Source: an uncultured Chlorobiota bacterium | GTDB lineage: Bacteria; Bacteroidota; Kapaibacteriia; OLB7 | Assembly (NCBI GenBank): GCA_946481475.1 | Contig: CAMLOB010000223.1 | Location: 1-6,684, forward strand | Length of the DNA: 6,684 nt | Direction of reading: 5' to 3' | In this document: in pieces, positions 1 to 5,294 of the stretch | Position numbering within the stretch: the stretch's first letter is position 1 | How the letters are laid out: each line of letters opens with the position of its first letter | Program-made: the position numbers and the translations under genes | The notes under the pieces: generated by a model | The model's input: the letters and a program-made list of their open reading frames with translations, nothing else | Database searches by the model: none | Told to the model about the DNA's origin: nothing

Positions 1-33
1 CGCCATGTTGAGTATTCACACTGATGAATCATC

Positions 34-447
34 ATGCGAGAAATCACACATGGCGAATCAGGCCTGCAGATCGGCCTCTCTTCCGGTCGTCTTCTCTACG
101 GCGAGGGAATGCCGATCCGCTACGCTTACCTGCTCCAGTCGGGCATGATCGGCATCAGCCGTCGTGATGAAGAGGGTATCGAACGGATCTCCTCGATACT
201 CCATCCGGGGGATGTGGTTGGTCTGGACGATATATTCCGGGGAAGCCGCTATACAAACAAGGCGCTGGCCCTGAAGAGAACCATTCTGCGGGCTATCCCC
301 TCCCACCTTCTTGTCGAAGCGATTCGTTCCGACCGCAAGCTGGCACTCCGTCTTCTCGGCAGTCTGGCCGAAAGGATTGAACAGGGAGAAGGAATTCAGT
401 CGCGACAGAACCGGATTCCTCCGGCGGCATTCCGGCTTTTGAACTGA
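34..447 (+). CDS. Stand-alone cyclic-nucleotide-binding-like (Crp/Fnr-type) sensor domain, no HTH
   Basis: A 137-residue protein that aligns by eye with the N-terminal effector domain of E. coli CRP. A glycine-rich beta-roll (LLYGEGMPI, then LLQSGMIGI, about residues 20-43) is followed by a DEEG turn (46-49), HPGDVVGLDDIF (about 57-68, matching NQGDFIGELGLF) and a long C-helix (about 97-117). The CRP residues that contact cAMP are absent: the Glu after GDxxG is Leu, and the RS of the phosphate-binding cassette is not conserved. cAMP is therefore an unlikely ligand. Family members usually have about 200-230 residues. This one stops at RIPPAAFRLLN, roughly the start of the DNA-binding domain, and the other forward frames downstream hold no helix-turn-helix. 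The start is bounded by in-frame TGA codons just upstream, and no good Shine-Dalgarno is visible. It probably acts as a ligand or partner sensor, or is a decayed regulator. Family assignment is fairly sure; role unknown. Confidence 0.75.
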   Translation: MREITHGESGLQIGLSSGRLLYGEGMPIRYAYLLQSGMIGISRRDEEGIERISSILHPGDVVGLDDIFRGSRYTNKALALKRTILRAIPSHLLVEAIRSDRKLALRLLGSLAERIEQGEGIQSRQNRIPPAAFRLLN

Positions 448-477
448 AGTCGCAGAATACATCAGGCATCAAGAAGA

Positions 478-498
478 GGTGTCGGCGCAGACGACACC
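478..498. other. Hairpin with perfect 7-bp stem in the 448-569 gap
   Basis: GGTGTCG (478-484) pairs perfectly with CGACACC (492-498) around a 7-nt loop. No T-run follows on the plus strand, so it is not a standard intrinsic terminator. It starts about 30 nt after the stop of the sensor-domain gene and could protect the 3' end of that mRNA or form part of the leader of the next gene. The structure is seen in the sequence; the role is a guess. Confidence 0.45.
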
Positions 499-511
499 GA
501 CGGTTATCAGC

Positions 512-537
512 CGGGAGAGGAGCGTGTTCCCCTCCCG
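512..537. other. Second hairpin, GC-rich, upstream of the 63-aa gene
   Basis: CGGGAG (512-517) pairs with CTCCCG (532-537). After one A-C mismatch the stem continues with GGAG against TTCC (last pair a G-T wobble), closing a 4-nt loop CGTG. No T-run follows. It ends 21 nt before the Shine-Dalgarno of the gene at 570. Its 5' arm is purine-rich and resembles a ribosome-binding site that would be masked when folded. It may be a leader structure or a Rho-type end signal for the upstream gene. Confidence 0.45.
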
Positions 538-558
538 ATCAGTCCCATTCACATTCTC

Positions 559-567
559 GGAGAAGAG
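559..567 (+). promoter_or_regulatory. Ribosome-binding site of the 63-aa gene
   Basis: GGAGAAGAG, with the GGAG core 7 nt before the ATG at 570. It fixes this start and is good evidence that the short frame is a real gene. Confidence 0.7.
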
Positions 568-569
568 CA

Positions 570-761
570 ATGATCCGGATCGATCTGACCCAGGAAGAAC
601 AAACGACGTTGCGCGACATTCTTGAATCGGCTCTGTCCGATCTTCGAATGGAGATCGCCGACACCGACAATCACGACTTCAAGGAAATGTTGAAGCGAAG
701 GAAGGGCATTCTGGAGAAAACGATTGCCGCGCTGTCGGCTCCGGCCGGAGAGAACGGATAG
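570..761 (+). CDS. Small helical protein of unknown function (63 aa)
   Basis: A 63-residue, highly charged, soluble protein with no signal peptide or membrane segment. Residues 6-29 (starting LTQEEQTTLRDILES) and about 38-57 (FKEMLKRRKGILEK onwards) look like two amphipathic helices joined by the acidic turn ADTDNHD (30-36), which suggests a helical hairpin or coiled-coil dimer. The SDLRMEIADTD core looks like a conserved small family I have seen as hypothetical proteins in several bacterial phyla, but I know no function for it. A strong Shine-Dalgarno lies 7 nt upstream and a terminator-like hairpin about 30 nt after the stop, so it may be transcribed as a short unit, alone or with the sensor-domain gene 122 bp upstream. 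It is convergent with the stress-protein genes. Confidence 0.7.
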   Translation: MIRIDLTQEEQTTLRDILESALSDLRMEIADTDNHDFKEMLKRRKGILEKTIAALSAPAGENG

Positions 762-789
762 AAGTCGAGGGTGAGGAGACGTAAAAAAG

Positions 790-820
790 AACGGGGAGAG
801 ACCGGACGGTTCTCCCCGTT
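790..820. terminator. Probable bidirectional intrinsic terminator
   Basis: AACGGGGAGA (790-799) pairs perfectly with TCTCCCCGTT (811-820), a 10-bp stem; the 11-nt loop can itself form two further GC pairs (CC 802-803 with GG 808-809). On the minus strand the stem is followed by TTCTTTTTT (the complement of 783-791), a good U-tract for ending the stress-protein transcript that arrives from the right. On the plus strand the T-rich stretch after the stem (TTTATCTTTTC) is weaker but usable for the 63-aa gene. It lies in the 123-bp gap between convergent genes. Confidence 0.85.
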
Positions 821-884
821 TATCTTTTCACTCTTTTGCGTCGTTGCCCTTTGCGTGATGCTCTCACACCTCGGCCGCTTCCCT

Positions 885-1742
885 CTACTTCTCCCTCCGT
901 CTCCGCACCACCTCCACCGAACAATGAGCACGTGCCGAGATCGCTGCCGAGACGCTGCCGAGCAACGTCCGCTCGAACTTCGTCAGACCCCGTGCCCCCA
1001 TGAAAATACAGTCGACCTCCATATCCGAGGCAGTCTCCAGAATCAGGTACTTCGGATCAATGTTGTTGATCACCGAGGTGGTCGACAACCCCTTCGCTTT
1101 CATCTTTCCGGCGATCTCCTCATGCAACTGCCGGAACCCTTCACGCTCCCGGGTGTTTGCATCTTCATCGAAGTAGGAGTTCACGGCGGTTGTCAGCCAG
1201 ACTTTCGTCTGTTCCGGCCACGTGCGATTCAGGACTTCGTCGACGGCGACGTTCGAGTCGTCCGATCCGTCGACGCCGACGAGCAACCGGACCGGCTGAT
1301 CGTCGCGGTGCGGGTTCCCCCGGGCAACGTGAACCGAGCAGTGGGCGTTGGTCACCAGTTGCTGCGAGATACTGCCGAAGACAAATCGCTCGGCGGCGTT
1401 CAGCCCGTGCGAGCCGACCACGAGCATGTCGGCCCCCCACTCATCGGCCCGCTCGATTATCTGACGTGAGATCGAGCCGACCCTTCCCTCGCCCTCGATC
1501 GTCCAGCCGGAGAAAAACTCCCGGAGTTGTGTGCGGGCCTCTTCAGCAACCTTCAGCGCCGAGGCGCTGTCGGCAAGATCCGAAACGTCCAGCGCTCTCC
1601 CTCCGGCACCCGTCGGCGCCATCCACTGTTCGGCGACCGAAAGGATCAGAACTTCGGCATCGGCCGGCAACCCGGCGCGCCGCAGTTCACGCAGCGCGTC
1701 CTGCGCACAGACCGATCCGTCATATGCAATGAGGATTTTCAT
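885..1742 (-). CDS. Tandem-domain universal stress protein (UspA family), 285 aa
   Basis: A cytoplasmic nucleotide-binding stress protein made of two fused Usp domains. Domain 1 (about 1-141) opens with MKILIAYDGS and carries the ATP-binding signature G-2x-G-9x-G-S at 110-124 (GSHG, nine residues, GS). Domain 2 (about 151-280) opens with VRLLVGVDGS and carries the same signature at 249-263 (GARG, nine residues, GS). Both also have the conserved Asp of the first strand-loop (D8 and D158). All the elements of the ATP-binding subclass are therefore present, unlike UspA of E. coli, which lacks the motif. The start is supported by AGGGAAG 5 nt upstream. The gene follows a paralog by 81 bp on the same strand and ends at a terminator, so it is probably the second gene of a two-gene operon. 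Usp proteins of this kind bind ATP and help survival under starvation, oxygen or other stress; the specific role here cannot be read from sequence. Confidence 0.93.
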   Translation of the reverse strand: MKILIAYDGSVCAQDALRELRRAGLPADAEVLILSVAEQWMAPTGAGGRALDVSDLADSASALKVAEEARTQLREFFSGWTIEGEGRVGSISRQIIERADEWGADMLVVGSHGLNAAERFVFGSISQQLVTNAHCSVHVARGNPHRDDQPVRLLVGVDGSDDSNVAVDEVLNRTWPEQTKVWLTTAVNSYFDEDANTREREGFRQLHEEIAGKMKAKGLSTTSVINNIDPKYLILETASDMEVDCIFMGARGLTKFERTLLGSVSAAISARAHCSVEVVRRRREK

Positions 1743-1747
1743 GATAG

Positions 1748-1754
1748 CTTCCCT
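1748..1754 (-). promoter_or_regulatory. Ribosome-binding site of the downstream usp gene
   Basis: On the minus strand AGGGAAG sits 5 nt before the ATG whose first base is 1742. It lies in the 81-bp gap between the two usp genes, where I see no terminator and no convincing promoter, so co-transcription is likely. Confidence 0.65.
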
Positions 1755-1823
1755 TGTATTGATAAACGAAACGCTTGTATGAATTCCTGATGAAAGAGGT
1801 CTTCCCGAGAAGAGAAGAATCCC

Positions 1824-2702
1824 TTAGTCGAAAGGTTTGTGGATGATTTCCACCGAACATTTCGCCTGCATGGCGACGCCGGTGGAGACGCTGCCGAGAA
1901 TGAACCGCTCGAACCCGGAGAGACCCCGCGCTCCCATGAAGATGCAGTCGGCTCTCATCTGCTCCGCCTGATCCAGGATCAGCCGTTTCGGATGCATCAT
2001 CTTCGTGTCGATTACCGATTGCACGTCGAAGTTGCGGGCCTGCAACGTTCCGGTAAACTTCCGGTGAAGTTCCTCCAGTCGTTTGAGGATCGCCGCCTCC
2101 TCCTCGCTGTCGTAAGAGAATTCCGCCGCACTGACGATCCTGACCGTTGTGCCGATCTGCCAGTTTCTCAGGAGCATCGCCTCCAGAACCGCCTCCGAAT
2201 AATCCGAACCGTCGATGGCCAGCATCAGGCGGGGAGGGGCCTCCGGACCCCGGTCTTCACGGGGGCGTGCAACGCGCACCGAACACCGGCTTGTATGCAG
2301 GACCTGCTGCGAGACGCTTCCGAGAAGGAACCGGCCGACCGTGCCGCGACCGTGCGAACCGACGACGATCAGTTCTCCTCCCCAGTCTTCCGCCCGGCTG
2401 ACGATCTCGTGAGCCGGAGAACCGATATATCCTTCGGAACGGATCTCCCAGGTCGGATGGGAGGCTTTCAGTTTTTCGGCCCCCCGGCGAGCCAAGGCAA
2501 CAGCGATCTCTCCACTCTCGGTCGGCTCCATTCCCATCCCCTCGCTCCCTCCCAGACCGATCGGAACCGGAAACCACTCCGAGACCGAGAGAACCAGAAC
2601 TTCCGATCCGTCCGGAATTCCCCCTCTCTCAAGATCTTTCAGGGCACGATCCGCACAATCGGAACCGTCGTAACCGACCACTACTTTCATTGCTCTGCTC
2701 AT
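1824..2702 (-). CDS. Tandem-domain universal stress protein (UspA family), 292 aa
   Basis: Paralog of the gene just downstream, with the same two-domain layout. Domain 1 (about 5-146) starts MKVVVGYDGS and has the ATP signature at 115-129 (GSHG, nine residues, GS). Domain 2 (about 157-288) starts with LMLAIDGS and has it at 257-271 (GARG, nine residues, GS). The first-loop Asp is present in both (D12, D164). Met1 is preferred over Met5 because GGAGAG lies 7 nt before it on the minus strand. The tail of domain 2 resembles the paralog at DNA level: about 70 of 100 bases match without gaps between 1851-1950 and 915-1014. It is the first gene of the leftward pair, and its promoter should lie in the 257-bp divergent gap to the right. 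Likely a cytoplasmic ATP-binding stress protein, working as a homodimer or with its paralog. Confidence 0.93.
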   Translation of the reverse strand: MSRAMKVVVGYDGSDCADRALKDLERGGIPDGSEVLVLSVSEWFPVPIGLGGSEGMGMEPTESGEIAVALARRGAEKLKASHPTWEIRSEGYIGSPAHEIVSRAEDWGGELIVVGSHGRGTVGRFLLGSVSQQVLHTSRCSVRVARPREDRGPEAPPRLMLAIDGSDYSEAVLEAMLLRNWQIGTTVRIVSAAEFSYDSEEEAAILKRLEELHRKFTGTLQARNFDVQSVIDTKMMHPKRLILDQAEQMRADCIFMGARGLSGFERFILGSVSTGVAMQAKCSVEIIHKPFD

Positions 2703-2709
2703 AGATGCT

Positions 2710-2715
2710 CTCTCC
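2710..2715 (-). promoter_or_regulatory. Ribosome-binding site of the first usp gene
   Basis: GGAGAG on the minus strand, 7 nt before the ATG ending at 2702. It favours the first Met of the MSRAMK start over the fifth residue. Confidence 0.65.
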
Positions 2716-2819
2716 GGTTATCTGTCAGATACGTTGTCTCTCGGATATACTTGATGATGTCGCCGGTAAATATGGGGTTTTCTTCAGGAACCGGACACAA
2801 TCTATGGAGAAGAGGAGGG

Positions 2820-2963
2820 ATGAACAATGACCGATGTCAGGATTTGCGTTTGGTGGACAGGTCAGAGCGACAAGAGGGCGTCAATTCTTCCACGCCATAT
2901 CCCCCGCCTTCCTATCTTGTCTCCCTGTGCAGGATACTGGAAAACCGAAGGATACGATCATGA
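2820..2963 (+). CDS. Possible 47-aa leader ORF overlapping the alkyltransferase-like start (doubtful)
   Basis: A 47-codon frame starting MNNDRCQDLR and ending in TGA at 2961-2963, so that its stop overlaps the ATG of the next gene as ATGA, a classic arrangement for translational coupling. A purine-rich AGAAGAGGAGGG runs right up to its ATG, which places the strongest ribosome-binding core too close, although the AGAAGAGG part would be spaced acceptably. The product has no domain, signal peptide or membrane segment that I recognise. It may be chance, or the GGAGGG may serve another start nearby such as the ATG at 2827. Confidence 0.15.
   Translation: MNNDRCQDLRLVDRSERQEGVNSSTPYPPPSYLVSLCRILENRRIRS
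2947..2952 (+). promoter_or_regulatory. Ribosome-binding site fixing the alkyltransferase-like start
   Basis: GAAGGA, 7 nt before the ATG at 2960. Together with family length it selects this start over the in-frame ATG at 2834. Confidence 0.6.
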
Positions 2964-3274
2964 GCGACTTCTTTCAGCGCGTCTACGAAGTGGTGATGCG
3001 GATACCGGTCGGCAGGGTGACGACCTACGGAGCGATTGCCCGGCGCATCGGGGCCGGACGGTCGGCCCGGACGGTCGGCTATGCGCTGAATGCCGTTGCC
3101 GACGACGACCGCATTCCCTGTCACCGCGTGGTGAACCGGAACGGAGAGCTGAGCGGGAAGACCCACTTCGCCACGCCGACCCGCATGCGCGAACTGCTGG
3201 AGGCCGAAGGTGTCCGGTTCAAAGGAGAAGCGGTGGTGATGGAAGAACATTACTGGGATCCGATGGACGTTTGA
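2960..3274 (+). CDS. MGMT-family methyltransferase / alkyltransferase-like DNA repair protein, 104 aa
   Basis: This is the DNA-binding half of the O6-alkylguanine-DNA alkyltransferase fold, without the N-terminal domain of Ada-C, Ogt or human MGMT. Residues 14-30 (RIPVGRVTTYGAIARRI) match the recognition-helix region, with Y23 at the place of the base-flipping-helix Tyr. RSARTVG (34-40) contains R37, the likely arginine finger. IPCHRVV (52-58) contains Cys54, the methyl-accepting cysteine. The C-terminus ends in HYWDPMDV, like small alkyltransferase-like (ATL) proteins. Most ATLs have Trp or another residue instead of Cys and only flag lesions for nucleotide excision repair; here the Cys and following His are kept, so direct repair is possible. 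The helper Glu near the C-terminal helix cannot be placed with certainty (RELLEAEG, 77-84). The start at 2960 has a good Shine-Dalgarno; a start at 2834 would add 42 residues unlike the family. Confidence 0.88.
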   Translation: MSDFFQRVYEVVMRIPVGRVTTYGAIARRIGAGRSARTVGYALNAVADDDRIPCHRVVNRNGELSGKTHFATPTRMRELLEAEGVRFKGEAVVMEEHYWDPMDV

Positions 3275-3326
3275 TCCGTCCGGCGGACGATTCCGACTGC
3301 AGGAAAGGGGACATCGGACTTTCACC

Positions 3327-3356
3327 TTGCATACGTGTTCGTCATTTCCGTATACT
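3327..3356 (+). promoter_or_regulatory. Candidate sigma-70-type promoter for the exported TldD pair
   Basis: TTGCAT (3327-3332), an 18-nt spacer, then TATACT (3351-3356). The -10 box matches the consensus at five of six positions; the -35 matches only TTG. It lies in the 188-bp gap after the alkyltransferase-like gene and would give a leader of about 100 nt before the ATG at 3463. A small hairpin just after the upstream stop (CGTCC/GGACG, about 3278-3290) has no T-run. The consensus itself may not apply in this lineage. Confidence 0.35.
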
Positions 3357-3462
3357 GACGGCCGTATCCGTAAACTGCACAACGGGAGTTTGCCGAAGCA
3401 CCCTTTCAGCATCCGCAACAGACCTGTTTGATCGACCTCACGCCTGACAAATTTAGAGCGCC

Positions 3463-5193
3463 ATGACTCCACATCGTTTTTTCGGCATCGTTGCAATTCT
3501 CCTTCCGCTTCTCGCGGGAACCGTGCCCGCACTTTCCCAGGAAAAGAGTGTTCTGCTGTCGGCTCTTGAAGAAGAGGTCGGTCGTGCCTTCGCCATGCTG
3601 GGCGAGCGGGGAGATCCTCCTCCCTACTTTATCGGCTACAGCGTCACCGAAACCGGCGAGACGGAAATTGTGGCGTCGGTCGGCGGGTTGCGGGAGAGCA
3701 GACAGGATCGGAACCGGATGCTGGATGTGGATGTCCGCATCGGCGACTACAGGCTGGACAACACACGGAAATTGCGCGGAGATCGCCGCGGCTTCAATCC
3801 CTACAGCTATTCTTCTCCGGTCCCCATGCCGATCGAGGACGATCCGGATGCGATCAGGAGCCTTCTCTGGCTGCGAACCGATGAGGAGTACCGCAAGGGG
3901 GTACGGAACTTTGTACAGATCGAGGCGAACCGGGCGGTGAACGTCGACGAACAGGATACGTCGGCCGATTTCTCGCACGAGCCTCCCCTGCGTGCCGTGA
4001 TGCCCCTGGCCTCGATGGCGATCGACCGGCAGGAGTGGGAGGAGAAGATCCGCACCATTTCCCGCGCCTTCACCCGCTGGCCGAAACTCACCCGCTCACT
4101 GGTCATCTTCCGGGCAACCACACTCAACAAGTATATCGTCAACAGCGAGGGGACGGCGGTACAGCACGGAACCAACAACCTCCGGATCTTCCTCTACGCC
4201 GTCACAAAAGCCGACGACGGAGAGGAACTCTATCTCTACCGCTCGTTCGAGGCCCACAGCCCGGAGGACCTGCCGGAGGTGTACGAAGTGGAACTGGCGG
4301 TCGCCGAGATGACCGAACAGTTGATGGCGCTGCGGGAAGCGCCGTTTGTGGAGGCCTACACCGGACCGGCCATCCTCTCGGGAAGGGCCGGCGGCGTCTT
4401 CTTCCACGAGACGCTCGGACATCGTCTGGAGGGACACCGGCAGAAAGACGAGGATGGAGGGCAGACGTTCACAAAGAAAGTAGGAGAGAGCATTCTCCCG
4501 GCGTTCATGTCGATCCACGACGATCCGACCATCGAAACCGTCAACGGTGTTGACCTGAACGGATATTACCTGTTCGACGATGAGGGGGTGAAGGCCGAAC
4601 GGGTAACCGTTGTCGAGAAGGGAGTGCTGAAGAATTTTCTGATGTCACGCTCTCCGGTTGAAGGCTTTACCAGTTCCAACGGTCACGGCAGACGGTCGCC
4701 GGGCCGGAGCGTTGTGGGACGCCAGGGGAACTTCATCGTCACCGCAGACCGGAGCGTCAGCGACGAAGAGCTTCGCCGTCTTCTGATCGAGGAGTGCCGC
4801 AAACAGAACAAGCCGTATGGTCTCTACTTCGAGGAAATCTCCGGAGGCTTCACCTTCGTCGGTCGCTATATCCCCCAGTTCTTCAAGGTCACTCCCATCA
4901 TTGTCCGGCGCATCTGGGCCGATGGAAGGCCGGATGAACTGGTGCGGGGGGTCGATCTGATCGGCACGCCCCTCACCTCGATCAGCCAGATCATCGCCTG
5001 CGGCGAAGACGTCGGCGTGTTCAACGGAGTTTGCGGTGCGGAGTCCGGACCGGTTCCGGTCTCGGCCGCCTCTCCCAGCTTCCTGACCGCTCTGGTGGAA
5101 GTACAGAAGAAGGCGAAGTCGACCGAGAAACCTCCTGTCCTCCCGGCTCCGGACGATGACGACAATCCCTCGGCCGGAGAACAGCCGGATTAA
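3463..5193 (+). CDS. Exported TldD/PmbA-family zinc metalloprotease, 576 aa
   Basis: Residues 1-25 form a Sec signal peptide: a basic start, the hydrophobic run GIVAILLPLLAG, and a probable cut after ALS (25/26). The body is a TldD-like modulator-of-gyrase protein. Its metal motif HETLGH (H315, E316, H320) is followed by RLEGH, and GVCGAESGPVPVSAASPSF near the end supplies C524, which corresponds to the Cys that is the third zinc ligand in E. coli TldD. Other family marks are DDPTI (353-357), GVKAERV (375-381), VEKGVLK (384-390) and SNGHGR (405-410). Length exceeds E. coli TldD (481 aa) through the signal peptide, a longer N-terminal region and an acidic Pro-rich tail (about 553-576, with DDDD). 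Canonical TldD works in the cytoplasm with TldE on peptides; this one should act outside the membrane on unknown substrates. An in-frame TAG at 3454 bounds the start. The Shine-Dalgarno is weak. Confidence 0.92.
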   Translation: MTPHRFFGIVAILLPLLAGTVPALSQEKSVLLSALEEEVGRAFAMLGERGDPPPYFIGYSVTETGETEIVASVGGLRESRQDRNRMLDVDVRIGDYRLDNTRKLRGDRRGFNPYSYSSPVPMPIEDDPDAIRSLLWLRTDEEYRKGVRNFVQIEANRAVNVDEQDTSADFSHEPPLRAVMPLASMAIDRQEWEEKIRTISRAFTRWPKLTRSLVIFRATTLNKYIVNSEGTAVQHGTNNLRIFLYAVTKADDGEELYLYRSFEAHSPEDLPEVYEVELAVAEMTEQLMALREAPFVEAYTGPAILSGRAGGVFFHETLGHRLEGHRQKDEDGGQTFTKKVGESILPAFMSIHDDPTIETVNGVDLNGYYLFDDEGVKAERVTVVEKGVLKNFLMSRSPVEGFTSSNGHGRRSPGRSVVGRQGNFIVTADRSVSDEELRRLLIEECRKQNKPYGLYFEEISGGFTFVGRYIPQFFKVTPIIVRRIWADGRPDELVRGVDLIGTPLTSISQIIACGEDVGVFNGVCGAESGPVPVSAASPSFLTALVEVQKKAKSTEKPPVLPAPDDDDNPSAGEQPD

Positions 5194-5294
5194 GCCGGAA
5201 TCCCGTCACTTATGATGCGAGTGCCGGCCGGACAGGCGTTACCGCATCTCGAAAGCTATTGCACCCGGAAATCACGATCTATCTCTCAACAGTT
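5194..5294 (+). other. Intergenic gap between the two TldD-like genes
   Basis: 101 bp. The palindrome CCGGCCGG (5224-5231) is too short and has no T-run. I see neither a terminator nor a clear promoter, which favours co-transcription. No ribosome-binding site is recognisable before the ATG at 5295. Confidence 0.4.

Larger units (their letters stand above)
2703..2959. promoter_or_regulatory. Divergent intergenic region between usp and alkyltransferase-like genes
   Basis: These 257 bp separate a leftward from a rightward gene and must carry at least one promoter for each, unless the right gene is read from a distant start. AT-richer stretches occur around 2744-2751 (TATACT at 2746-2751 on the plus strand, TATATC on the minus strand) and 2767-2775, but neither is paired with a convincing -35 box. 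A strong GGAGGG at 2814-2819 is not adjacent to any recognisable gene; see the small frame at 2820. Confidence 0.35.

Noticed and set aside
771..1469. Plus-strand frame of 232 codons opposite the second usp gene
   Set aside because: It begins inside the terminator region and continues antisense to conserved Usp codons; no domain, and the hydrophobic start is chance translation of the T-rich terminator flank.
2834..2959. 42-residue N-terminal extension of the alkyltransferase-like protein
   Set aside because: The extra residues match nothing in the family, its start has poorly spaced SD, while the ATG at 2960 has GAAGGA 7 nt upstream and gives the expected length.
1839..2963. Long plus-strand frame of 374 codons opposite the first usp gene
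   Set aside because: It lies antisense to a clear UspA protein, its product is rich in Arg/His/Pro with no recognisable fold, and such frames are common opposite GC-rich genes.
2827..3447. 206-codon plus-strand frame overlapping the alkyltransferase-like gene
   Set aside because: Good SD spacing at its ATG, but almost all of it is an Arg-rich out-of-frame reading of the conserved repair gene.
5173..5199. GCCGGA repeated three times at 10-11 nt spacing around the stop of the first TldD-like gene
   Set aside because: The hexamer is frequent in this GC-rich DNA and two of the copies are coding; too short and too few to call an operator or repeat.
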